The notes below the pieces were generated by a model that ran no database searches, was not told where the DNA came from, and worked only from the letters and a program-made list of their open reading frames with translations. The position numbers and the translations under genes are program-made. DNA of 64,000 bases, from contig NZ_JAGINX010000001.1 of the NCBI RefSeq assembly GCF_017876395.1, positions 2,630,583 to 2,694,582 of the forward strand. The letters run 5' to 3'. Origin of the DNA: Nesterenkonia lacusekhoensis. Its GTDB lineage: Bacteria; Actinomycetota; Actinomycetes; Actinomycetales; Micrococcaceae. Each line of letters opens with the position of its first letter. The first letter of the stretch is position 1. Below are positions 40,453-48,990 of this stretch, piece after piece.

Positions 40453-43260
40453 GTGCCCGCAGGCAAGAAGCTCGTCATCGTCGAGTCCCCGGCCAAGTCC
40501 AAGTCGATCGCCAAGTACTTGGGCGACGACTTCATCGTCGACGCATCGGCCGGGCATATCCGTGACCTGCCGCAGCCCTCCGATCTGCCTGCGGACATGA
40601 AGAAGGGGCCCTTCGGCAAGTTCGCGGTGAACCCGGAGGAGGGCTTCAAGCCCTACTACGTGATCTCCGACTCGAAGAAGTCCAAGGTGCGCGAGCTCAA
40701 GCAGCGGCTCAAGGAAGCCGATGAGCTCTACCTGGCACCCGATGCCGACCGCGAGGGCGAGGCCATCGCGTGGCACCTGCTGGAGGTGCTCAAGCCCAAG
40801 GTCCCGGTCTATCGGATGACCTTCACCGAGATCACCCGCGAGGGGATCACCCGTGCGCTGGAGAACGTCCGCGAGATCGATCAGGACCTGGTGGACGCCC
40901 AGGAGACTCGGCGCATCCTGGACCGGCTCTACGGCTATGAGATCTCGCCGGTGCTCTGGCGCAAGGTCGGCCGGGGCCTCTCGGCGGGACGCGTGCAGTC
41001 TGTGGCCACCCGTCTGGTGGTGGAGCGTGAGCGCGAGCGCATGGCGTTCATCCCGGCGTCGTACTGGGACCTCAGCGGCACCTTCTCCACCGATGGCGGT
41101 GAGGAGTTCTCGGCCAAGCTGACGGCGCTGGACGACGCCCGCATCGCCACCGGATCCGACTTCGACGACCGTGGTGAGCTCAAGCAGACCCGCTCCAAGC
41201 AGGAGGTCGCCGTCCTGAAGAAGGACGACGCCGAGTCGCTGGCGGCCGGTCTGACCGATGCCCCCTTCTCCGTGGACTCGCTGGAGGAGAAGCCCTACAG
41301 CCGCCGCCCGCAGCCGGCCTTCACCACCTCCACCCTGCAGCAGGAGGCGGCCCGCCGCCTGCGCTTCTCCTCCCGGGTGACCATGCAGGTGGCACAGCGT
41401 CTCTACGAGAACGGCTACATCACCTATATGCGTACCGACTCGGTGACGCTCTCCAACGAGGCCATCCAGGCGGCCCGTCGGCAGGCCACCGAGCTCTTCG
41501 GTGCGGACCACGTCCCGGAGAAGCCGCGCTTCTACGCCAAGAAGAACGAGACCGCCCAGGAGGCCCACGAGGCGATCCGCCCGGCCGGTGACCACTTCCG
41601 GACGCCCGGCCAGGTGGCCAAGGAGCTCTCCGCCGATGAGTTCAAGCTCTACGAGCTGATCTGGAAGCGCACCGTCGCCTCGCAGATGCAGGACGCGAAG
41701 GGCTTCACCGCCTCGGTGCGGCTGACCGGTGAGGCCGCCGACGGGCGCCGCGCCACCTTCGGCGCCTCCGGCACGGTCATCACCTTCCCGGGCTTCCTGG
41801 CCGCCTACGAGGAGGTCAAGGAGTCGGAGGAGTCCGACGCCGCCAAGGCCAAGGAGTCGGAGAAGCGGCTGCCCAAGCTGGAGGAGGGTGAGAGGCTCAC
41901 CGGTGAGGACATCGAGGCCAAGGGCCACGAGACCACTCCGCCGGCCCGCTACACCGAGGCGAGCATCGTCGCGGAGCTGGAGAAGCGGGAGATCGGCCGT
42001 CCCTCCACCTACGCGCCCACCATCTCGACCATCATGGACCGCGGCTATGTGACCAAGCGCGGCTCGGCCCTGGTGCCCTCCTGGACCGCGTTCAGCGTGA
42101 TCCGCCTGCTGGAGGAGCACTTCGGCCGGTACGTGGACTATGACTTCACCGCCCGCATGGAGGACGACCTCGACCAGATCGCCCGCGGAGAGATCGAACG
42201 CGAGGCCTGGCTGCAGGGCTTCTACTTCGGAGCCTCCTCCGGTGAGCAGGGGCTGAAGGACGTGGTGGACAACCTGGGTGAGATCGATGCCCGGGCGATC
42301 AACTCCATGGCGGTGGCGGAGAACACCCATCTGCGGGTGGGCCGCTACGGACCGTATCTGGAGCGTCCCAACCCGGACGGCGTCGTCAACGCCGAGGGCG
42401 AGTTGGAGATGCAGCGGGCCAATCTGCCTCAGGATCTGGCCCCGGACGAGCTCACCGCGGCCAAGGTGGAGGAGCTCTTCGAGCAGGCTCAGCATTCGGG
42501 CAAGGTACTGGGGAACGATCCGGAGACCGGCCGTGAGATCGTCGCCAAGGACGGGCGCTACGGTCCCTATGTCACCGAGGTCATCCCGGAGATGACTGAG
42601 GAGGAGCTGGAGGCCTACCTGGACGCGCAGCCCACGGAGTACTACAAGAACGGCAAGCCGAAGCCGAAGAAGAAGCCGGCCAAGCAGAAGCCGCGCACCG
42701 GGTCCCTGCTGAGCGGGATGACCCTGGAGACGGTGACTCTGGAGGACGCGCTGAAGATCCTCTCGCTGCCCCGTGTGGTGGGAACCGACGACGACGGCGA
42801 GGAGATCACCGCCCAGAACGGCCGGTTCGGTCCGTATCTGAAGAAGGGCAGCGATTCCCGCTCCCTGGAGTCCGAGGAACAGATGTTCACCATCACCTTG
42901 GACGAGGCCAAGGCGATCTACGCCCAGCCCAAGCAGCGGGGCCGCCGCGCGGCTCAGCCGCCGCTGGCGGAGTTCGGCAATGACCCGACCACGGAGAAGC
43001 CTGTGGTGGTCAAGGACGGCCGCTTCGGCCCCTACGTCACCGACGGTGAGACCAACGTGACGGTGCCGCGCAGCGTCTCGGTGGAGCAGCTGACCAAGGA
43101 GCACGCCTACTCGCTGCTGGCGGAGAAGCGGGCCAAGGGCCCGGCCAAGAAGAGCGCCCCCAAGAGCTCCACGGCCAAGAAGCCTGCCGCCAAGAAGTCC
43201 GGCGGCGCCAAGAGCACATCGAAGAAGTCGACGGCCAGCACCAAGGCCGGATCCTCCTAG
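40453..43260 (+). CDS. topA: DNA topoisomerase I
   Basis: This 935-residue type IA topoisomerase relaxes negative supercoils. The GTG at 40453 follows TAGGAG, and the TOPRIM domain starts at once (KKLVIVESPAKSKSIAKYLG). The active-site tyrosine is Y325 in YITYMRTDSVTLS. Instead of zinc ribbons, the C-terminus has several topo C4-like repeats lacking cysteines (DGRYGPYVTE, NGRFGPYLKKG, DGRFGPYVTDG), as is usual in actinobacteria. A Lys/Ala/Ser tail (about 900-935) should bind DNA. Length is normal. Confidence 0.96.
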   Translation: MPAGKKLVIVESPAKSKSIAKYLGDDFIVDASAGHIRDLPQPSDLPADMKKGPFGKFAVNPEEGFKPYYVISDSKKSKVRELKQRLKEADELYLAPDADREGEAIAWHLLEVLKPKVPVYRMTFTEITREGITRALENVREIDQDLVDAQETRRILDRLYGYEISPVLWRKVGRGLSAGRVQSVATRLVVERERERMAFIPASYWDLSGTFSTDGGEEFSAKLTALDDARIATGSDFDDRGELKQTRSKQEVAVLKKDDAESLAAGLTDAPFSVDSLEEKPYSRRPQPAFTTSTLQQEAARRLRFSSRVTMQVAQRLYENGYITYMRTDSVTLSNEAIQAARRQATELFGADHVPEKPRFYAKKNETAQEAHEAIRPAGDHFRTPGQVAKELSADEFKLYELIWKRTVASQMQDAKGFTASVRLTGEAADGRRATFGASGTVITFPGFLAAYEEVKESEESDAAKAKESEKRLPKLEEGERLTGEDIEAKGHETTPPARYTEASIVAELEKREIGRPSTYAPTISTIMDRGYVTKRGSALVPSWTAFSVIRLLEEHFGRYVDYDFTARMEDDLDQIARGEIEREAWLQGFYFGASSGEQGLKDVVDNLGEIDARAINSMAVAENTHLRVGRYGPYLERPNPDGVVNAEGELEMQRANLPQDLAPDELTAAKVEELFEQAQHSGKVLGNDPETGREIVAKDGRYGPYVTEVIPEMTEEELEAYLDAQPTEYYKNGKPKPKKKPAKQKPRTGSLLSGMTLETVTLEDALKILSLPRVVGTDDDGEEITAQNGRFGPYLKKGSDSRSLESEEQMFTITLDEAKAIYAQPKQRGRRAAQPPLAEFGNDPTTEKPVVVKDGRFGPYVTDGETNVTVPRSVSVEQLTKEHAYSLLAEKRAKGPAKKSAPKSSTAKKPAAKKSGGAKSTSKKSTASTKAGSS

Positions 43261-43272
43261 GAGTTCGCAGCT

Positions 43273-44352
43273 ATGCGTCTGGGCGTGCTGGACATCGGGT
43301 CGAATACGGTGCATCTGCTGCTGGTGGATGCACATATCGGTGCTAAGCCGGACGCCTTCGCCTCCCATAAGCGCCCTCTGTCTCTGGTGAAGTACCTCGA
43401 TGAGTTCGGGGCCATCACCGCTGAGGGCCAGGAGGAGCTGATCAGCTTCATCGCTGAGGCGACCCGTTTCGCGGCGCGTCACCGGGCTGATGACATGCTG
43501 TCCTTCTGCACCTCAGCCATCCGCGAGGCCAGCAACGGTGATGCAGTGTTGGCTCGGGTGACCGAGGAGACCGGCGTGGAGCTTATGGAGCTCACCGGTG
43601 CCCAGGAGTCGGCGATGACGTTCTTCGCCGTGCGTCGCTGGCGGGGCTGGAGCGCGGGACGCATCCTGAACTTCGACATCGGCGGCGGATCCTTCGAGAT
43701 CGCCTACGGCCAGGACGAGCTGCCGGCCACGGCCATGTCGGCCCCGTTGGGCGCCGGACGGCTGACCCGCGACTGGTTGGCCGGCCCGAAGGACGCGCTG
43801 CCGGGAGAGAAGCCGCCGTCGAAGGAACAGGTCCGAGAGCTCAAGACCTATGTGCGCGAAGAGCTGGAGGCGGCCCGCCTTGAGTTCCCGGCGCTGAACC
43901 ACCATACCGAGGTGATGGCCACCTCCAAGACCTTCCGCTCGCTGGCCCGGATGACAGGCGCCGCTCCCTCGGCCGAGGGACCTTATGTGAAGCGGACCCT
44001 GAACCGGAAGAGCCTGAAACCCCTGGTCAAGAAGCTGGGGGAGATGTCCGCAGAGCAGCGTGCTGAGCTGCCCGGGGTCTCGGTGACCCGCGCCCCGCAG
44101 GTCTTCGCCGGTGCCCTGGTCGCTGAGCAGGCGATGAAGGTCTTCGGGATCGAGGAGTTGCAGATCTGTCCATGGGCTCTGCGTGAGGGCCTGATCCTGC
44201 AGCGCCTGGACACGCTGGCCCGGGACCAAGCCGAGGTTGTGAGCCACGCGCCCGGCGTCGGGCATGTCGACCTGGCCCGTGAGCTGAAGAAGCCGCAGCG
44301 TCCGGCCGGACGTCCGCGTGCAGAGGCGGCGGTTGAACGTGCCCACAGCTGA
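43273..44352 (+). CDS. ppx: Ppx/GppA exopolyphosphatase family protein
   Basis: This 359-residue protein has the actin-like ASKHA fold: VLDIGSNTVHLLLVD (phosphate loop 1, residues 5-19), SAIREASN, and NFDIGGGSFEIAYG (loop 2, about 135). Members hydrolyse polyphosphate or pppGpp. This one is the actinobacterial short form. It is 12 bases after topA and overlaps the isomerase-like gene. The C-terminal 25 residues are basic and proline-rich. Confidence 0.88.
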   Translation: MRLGVLDIGSNTVHLLLVDAHIGAKPDAFASHKRPLSLVKYLDEFGAITAEGQEELISFIAEATRFAARHRADDMLSFCTSAIREASNGDAVLARVTEETGVELMELTGAQESAMTFFAVRRWRGWSAGRILNFDIGGGSFEIAYGQDELPATAMSAPLGAGRLTRDWLAGPKDALPGEKPPSKEQVRELKTYVREELEAARLEFPALNHHTEVMATSKTFRSLARMTGAAPSAEGPYVKRTLNRKSLKPLVKKLGEMSAEQRAELPGVSVTRAPQVFAGALVAEQAMKVFGIEELQICPWALREGLILQRLDTLARDQAEVVSHAPGVGHVDLARELKKPQRPAGRPRAEAAVERAHS

Positions 44353-45148
44353 CATCCCGGTGGCCCTGTCCACCTCCTCCGTGTATCCGCTGGGCGTCGC
44401 AGAGGGATTCTCCATCGCCCAGGACCTCGGCTATGACGGGGTGGAGGTGATGGTCACCCACCGCACCGAGACCCAGCAGGCCGAGGTGCTCAACCGCCTG
44501 TCGGAGAAGTTCGGGCTGGAGATCATGGCCATCCACGCCCCCACCCTGCTGCTGACCCAGCAGGTGTGGGGCTCGGCCTGGGAGAAGCTGGCCCGCAGCG
44601 CGCAGCTGGCCCTGGACGTGGGCTGCGGCGTCGTGGTGGCGCATCCGCCGTTCCGGTGGCAGACCGGCTACGCCGAAGGATTCGCCGAGGGGATCGCGGA
44701 GATCGAGGAGCGCACCGGAGTCCTCTTCGCCGTGGAGAACATGTACCCCTGGCGGGCCGGTGGACGTGAAGCCACGATGTACCTTCCGCACTGGGATCCG
44801 GTGGATCAGCCCTACCCCCACGTGACCTGGGACTTCTCCCATGCGGCCACCGCGGAGGCAGATTCCCTCAGCGCAGTGCAGGCGCTGGGACCACGCCTGC
44901 GCCATGTCCATCTGACTGACGGCTGGTCCAACGGCTTCAAGGATGACCACCTCATCCCCGGCCAGGGAGAGCAGCGCGTGGCCGAGGCCATGCAGCTCAT
45001 CGGCAGCCCGGAGTTCGGCGACGGCGGCTTCGACGGCGTCGTGGCGGTGGAGGTCTCCACCCGGTCGGCCCGGAAGGTGGGGGAGCGGGAGCGCTGGCTG
45101 GCTGAGTCCCTGGCCTTCGCCCGGGCCCATCTGGGTCAGAGCGGCTGA
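44339..45148 (+). CDS. Sugar phosphate isomerase/epimerase-like (xylose isomerase-like TIM barrel)
   Basis: This protein of about 269 residues starts at a GTG inside the ppx 3' end. The AP endonuclease 2-like TIM barrel is visible: VALSTSSVYPLGVAEGFSIAQDLGYDGVEVMV, LEIMAIHAP, VVVAHPPFR, LFAVENMYPW (metal Glu) and VTWDFSHAAT (metal Asp, His), then LRHVHLTDG and DGVVAVEVSTR. The substrate is unknown. In related genomes this gene commonly sits next to ppx and proC; here the restriction island separates it from proC. Confidence 0.85.
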   Translation: MPTADIPVALSTSSVYPLGVAEGFSIAQDLGYDGVEVMVTHRTETQQAEVLNRLSEKFGLEIMAIHAPTLLLTQQVWGSAWEKLARSAQLALDVGCGVVVAHPPFRWQTGYAEGFAEGIAEIEERTGVLFAVENMYPWRAGGREATMYLPHWDPVDQPYPHVTWDFSHAATAEADSLSAVQALGPRLRHVHLTDGWSNGFKDDHLIPGQGEQRVAEAMQLIGSPEFGDGGFDGVVAVEVSTRSARKVGERERWLAESLAFARAHLGQSG

Positions 45149-45371
45149 GCCTGTCGGGAGCGGATGACCTGACGCGATCGGCACAGAAGCTGGCCTGGCT
45201 GGTGAGCGGCAGTTTCCTCCCTTAACTCGAGGCCTATTGTTTTGGCTCGTGATTGACAGGGCTGCTGGTGTGAGTCATATAACGGCCTCGCGAGCGAAGT
45301 TCTGAAGCTCAGCTGTAACCTTGCTACGGGTCTCTTCGGGCTGAGGGACCGATCGGAAGTGAGGCGGCAGT
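45149..45371. other. Spacer at the left edge of the restriction island
   Basis: No gene is seen. This region has lower GC than the core on either side, and it contains the junction between core DNA and the type I restriction-modification island. I saw no obvious direct repeat shared with the right edge near 52,107-52,165. Confidence 0.4.
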
Positions 45372-46070
45372 ATGGGGAATCCCGCAGAAGAGCTCTCCGT
45401 CATTCTCAGGGAATGGCAGGCGGGTGAAGGGCGAAGCATGGAGGCCCTTCGAGGTACTAAGTCTGCGTCCGGTCTTCGGAAGCACCTGACAGCTATGCGA
45501 CTGCTAGAGGAGATCGCGGAGCGAGTAGAGCGCATGGCATCTAAAGGGCGCAAGGTGCGTGGCTACCAGGATTTGTGGCCAAGGCTCGGTCGGGGCATCC
45601 TCGCTATTAAGTCGCGCTGGACTCAGCGTCCAGTCACGGGTGCAGCTGACTTCAAGGAATCTGATCTTGACCTCTTGGACCAACTCGGTGAACTTCTCGA
45701 TCTTGATCAGATGCGAGTCATCATCAATGCAGAGTCTCAGGCTCGGCTTATCGAACTTATGGAAGAGTCGTTGAGCGTGCTGGACGCGGACTCCTCACTG
45801 CCGGAGGCGACCAGTTCTTACATCAGGAGATGTCTTGAGCGGCTGCTTATTTGCTTGCGGGAGTATGAGCGGCACGGGAGGTCTGCAACTGAAGAGGCCG
45901 TTCAGCATGCCTATTTTGCAATGCAAGCCGCCGAGGTGGAATCCGACGTCCCGTCCAAATGGCAGAGGCTCCGCGAGCAGGTCCTGGTTCCTCTGCCCGC
46001 CGGCATCATCTCAGGAGGCACCGTGAATCTGATCGCTGCGGCAACAGCAGCGGCAACGGGAACTGGATAG
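45372..46070 (+). CDS. Hypothetical protein associated with the type I restriction system
   Basis: This 232-residue protein begins MGNPAEELSVILREWQAGEG. It is mostly helical (about 30-190), with leucine-rich amphipathic segments. The C-terminus reads PAGIISGGTVNLIAAATAAATGTG, a Gly/Ala-rich possible membrane-inserting tail. Its codon use is less GC-biased than that of the core genes and matches the island. It ends about 90 bases before hsdM. No family was recognised. A regulatory or ancillary defence role is possible but unproven. Confidence 0.6.
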   Translation: MGNPAEELSVILREWQAGEGRSMEALRGTKSASGLRKHLTAMRLLEEIAERVERMASKGRKVRGYQDLWPRLGRGILAIKSRWTQRPVTGAADFKESDLDLLDQLGELLDLDQMRVIINAESQARLIELMEESLSVLDADSSLPEATSSYIRRCLERLLICLREYERHGRSATEEAVQHAYFAMQAAEVESDVPSKWQRLREQVLVPLPAGIISGGTVNLIAAATAAATGTG

Positions 46071-46157
46071 CTGGAAAACTTGGCGGTGGCAGGCATCCTC
46101 CCGTCAGGCAAATGTGTCGTAGGTTCTCGGTAGAGTTGATGCCGTTGGCCAGACCGC

Positions 46158-47777
46158 ATGATGAGGGGTAAAGATTTGGCTGAGGCTGGAACCGCCAAGC
46201 GGGGTGCGAAGAAGGGCGCTGCGAAGGGGCAGGCGAAGAAGACCCTCGAGCAGACGCTCTGGGAAGCAGCTGAGACTCTCCGCGGAAATCAGGAGCCGGG
46301 CGAGTACAAGCACGTGGTGCTCGGCCTCGTGTTCCTGAAATACATCTCCGACCGCTTCGTCGAACACCGCCAGAAGCTCGAGGAAGAGCTCCAAGAGGAC
46401 GGTCTTGACCCTCAGGAGATCGCAGAGACTCTGGAGGACCGCGACGAGTACACCGCGGAGAACGTCTTCTGGGTGCCTATGGCTGCTCGTTACAGCGCGG
46501 TGCAGGACCTGGCCAAGACCGAGCGCGTCGGCGAGCGGATCGACCAGGCCATGGACCTCATTGAGAAGGAGAACCCCACGCTCGTGGGCGTGCTCCCGAA
46601 TAACTACGCCCGTGAGGGGCTCGATCAGCGCAAGCTGGGTGAGTTGGTGGACCTCATCGGCTCTATCGGCTTCCATGTATCGCAGGACCACGGCAGCGAC
46701 GATGTCCTCGGCCGCGTCTACGAGTACTTCCTCGGCCAGTTCGCCGGTCGGGAGTCAGGCAAGGACGCGGGCGCTTTCTACACGCCGCGTTCGGTGGTCA
46801 AGGTGCTGGTGGAGATGCTCGAGCCCTATAAGGGACGTGTCTTTGACCCGGCCTGTGGGTCCGGCGGCATGTTCGTCGAATCCATGGATTTTGTGAAGGC
46901 CCACGGTGGCCACCGGGATGACATCTCGATCTACGGCCAGGAGTACACCCACACCACGTGGAAGCTGGCCAAGATGAACCTGGCGATCCGCGGTCTTGAT
47001 GCTGATCTCGGTAATAAGGCAGCCGATTCTTTTGCCGAAGATCTGCATCCTGATCTGCGAGTGGATTACGTGCTCGCGAATCCGAAGTTTAATCAGAGTG
47101 ACTGGTTTCACCCCAAGCTTCAGGATGATCCGCGTTGGAAGTACGGGTTGCCGCCTGAGGGGAATGCAAACTTCGCGTGGATTCAGCACTTCATTCACCA
47201 CCTGGCGCCTGATGGGCATGCTGGCATCGTCTTGGCCAACGGAAGCCTCAGTTCCAAATCTGGCGGCGAGGGAGACATCCGCCGGAGGTTGGTGGAGTCC
47301 GAACTGGTGGACTGCGTCGTCGCAATGCCCGACAAGCTCTTCTTCAACACTGGCATCCCGGTGAGCCTGTGGTTCTTCTCGAAGAACCGCCACGGCAACG
47401 GACACCGTGAACGTAAGGGTGAGGTGCTGTTCATCGATGCCCGTCAGCTCGGACGCATGGAGTCCCGGAAATTGCGGGTCCTGGATGACGACGACGTCGC
47501 GAAGATCGCTGACACTTATCACTCGTGGCGGAACAGGGACGGCGGCTACGAGGACGTGCCTGGTTTCGCGAAGGCTGCCAAGCTTGAGGAGGTCGAGAAG
47601 CACGACTTCGTCCTCACCCCAGGTCGGTACGTCGGTGCGGCGGCGGCAGAGGAAGATGCAGAGCCGATCGACGAGAAGATTGAACGTCTCACCCAAGAGC
47701 TGTACGGAGAGTTTGATCGCGGTCGTGAGCTCGAACTGACCATCCGCGAGAGGCTGGGTGGTTTGATTGGTCGCTGA
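46158..47777 (+). CDS. hsdM: Type I restriction-modification DNA methyltransferase subunit
   Basis: This 539-residue HsdM makes N6-methyladenine as part of the M2S complex. It has a Lys/Ala-rich leader (residues 1-30), the HsdM_N domain (KTLEQTLWEAAETLRGN...) and SAM-binding FDPACGSGGMFVES (about 230). The catalytic motif reads ANPKFNQSDW, with Asn at 308. The usual motif is NPPF, so Lys in place of the second Pro is atypical. Whether it affects activity is unknown. The hsdS start overlaps its 3' end. Confidence 0.93.
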   Translation: MMRGKDLAEAGTAKRGAKKGAAKGQAKKTLEQTLWEAAETLRGNQEPGEYKHVVLGLVFLKYISDRFVEHRQKLEEELQEDGLDPQEIAETLEDRDEYTAENVFWVPMAARYSAVQDLAKTERVGERIDQAMDLIEKENPTLVGVLPNNYAREGLDQRKLGELVDLIGSIGFHVSQDHGSDDVLGRVYEYFLGQFAGRESGKDAGAFYTPRSVVKVLVEMLEPYKGRVFDPACGSGGMFVESMDFVKAHGGHRDDISIYGQEYTHTTWKLAKMNLAIRGLDADLGNKAADSFAEDLHPDLRVDYVLANPKFNQSDWFHPKLQDDPRWKYGLPPEGNANFAWIQHFIHHLAPDGHAGIVLANGSLSSKSGGEGDIRRRLVESELVDCVVAMPDKLFFNTGIPVSLWFFSKNRHGNGHRERKGEVLFIDARQLGRMESRKLRVLDDDDVAKIADTYHSWRNRDGGYEDVPGFAKAAKLEEVEKHDFVLTPGRYVGAAAAEEDAEPIDEKIERLTQELYGEFDRGRELELTIRERLGGLIGR

Positions 47778-48990
47778 ATGGCGTCAGGTACAACTGGGGC
47801 AGGTGGCTCAGGAAGTCACGGTCGGGTACGTCGGGTCGATGGCCTCAGAATACGTTGATGACGGAGTGCCGTTTCTTCGCTCGTTGAACGTGCGGCCGCA
47901 TAGAGTCTCCGTTGACGACATCCGCTACATTTCGCCCGGTTTCCACCAGAGGATCGCCAAGTCCGCGCTGGCTCCAGGCGATGTTGTCACCGTTCGCACC
48001 GGGAAACCTGGGGCGACCGCCGTTGTGCCAGAGTGGCTTCCGGTTGCGAACTGTTCTGACCTCGTCGTTACTAGGCCAGGCCCCTCTCTGGATTCTCGGT
48101 GGCTCAGTTACTACATCAACGGAGCCGCGAACGCGTACGTGTCTTCTCGGCTCGTCGGAGCAGTTCAACAACATTTCAATGTGGGGGCCGCCAAAGAGCT
48201 GATGCTGAATCTTCCGCCGCTTGAGGAGCAACGGGAGATCGCGGCGACGCTTGGGGCGCTGGACGACAAGATCGAATCCAACCGAAGGGTCGTCGATACT
48301 GCTGCCCAACTCGCCGTGACCTTACTGTTGGTGCAGGACGCTACCGGCCTGGCTGAAAAGGTGCGAGTGGGCGACGTGGCCGAGTTGAACAAGGGGCTCT
48401 CGTATAAGGGCGCTGGGCTTACCTCGTCCGATGACTCTTCTGCCCTTCCTCTTATCAACCTCAAGAGTTTTTCGACTGGGCCACTGATGAACCGGGACGG
48501 ATTGAAGTATTACCGGGGTGAGTACAAGGACCGTCACATCGTTCGGAGCGGAGATCTGATGGTCGCGAACACCGACCTTACCCAGGCACGCGAAATACTT
48601 GGCCGCTCCTTCCTGGTCCCCACTGAGCTTGAGGGGGCGATTCACACGCACCATACATCTGTTCTGCGGTTCCTGGACCGACCTGAACTGAGATACGTCT
48701 TCTGGGCCCAGTCGCGTACTCAGGAGTTTCGCGACCGAGCTGAGGGATACGCGACAGGTACCACAGTGTCGGCGCTCCCCCCGGTGGCAGTTCTGGACTA
48801 CGAGCTTGAAGTCCCGGTCAATCTGGCGGCTAAGCGGGGCCAAGTGGAAGCTCTCTTGGAGCGGGTCTGGCAGATTGAACGTGAGATTGACAGCCTCACT
48901 CGCCTCAGGGAGGCATTGCTGCCAGAACTCCTGTCCGGGCGGATCCGGGTTCCGGAGGCGGCTGAAGCAGTGGAGGAGGCTGTCTCATGA
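47767..48990 (+). CDS. hsdS: Type I restriction-modification specificity subunit
   Basis: This 407-residue HsdS has two target-recognition domains. The first covers about 5-150, followed by a conserved coiled-coil spacer (NLPPLEEQREIAATLGALDDKIESNRR). The second covers about 190-360, followed by the distal repeat (VEALLERVWQIEREIDSLTRLREALLPELLSG). The two repeats set the spacing of the bipartite site. The TTG at 47767 is the likely start because EWRQVQLGQVAQ is the normal N-terminus. The stop overlaps hsdR by four bases. Confidence 0.9.
   Translation: MVAEWRQVQLGQVAQEVTVGYVGSMASEYVDDGVPFLRSLNVRPHRVSVDDIRYISPGFHQRIAKSALAPGDVVTVRTGKPGATAVVPEWLPVANCSDLVVTRPGPSLDSRWLSYYINGAANAYVSSRLVGAVQQHFNVGAAKELMLNLPPLEEQREIAATLGALDDKIESNRRVVDTAAQLAVTLLLVQDATGLAEKVRVGDVAELNKGLSYKGAGLTSSDDSSALPLINLKSFSTGPLMNRDGLKYYRGEYKDRHIVRSGDLMVANTDLTQAREILGRSFLVPTELEGAIHTHHTSVLRFLDRPELRYVFWAQSRTQEFRDRAEGYATGTTVSALPPVAVLDYELEVPVNLAAKRGQVEALLERVWQIEREIDSLTRLREALLPELLSGRIRVPEAAEAVEEAVS

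Noticed and set aside
40432..43482. Long minus-strand frame of 1016 residues opposite topA
   Set aside because: It is a shadow of topA caused by GC-rich third positions; the Leu/Gly/Arg/His-rich composition has no domain.
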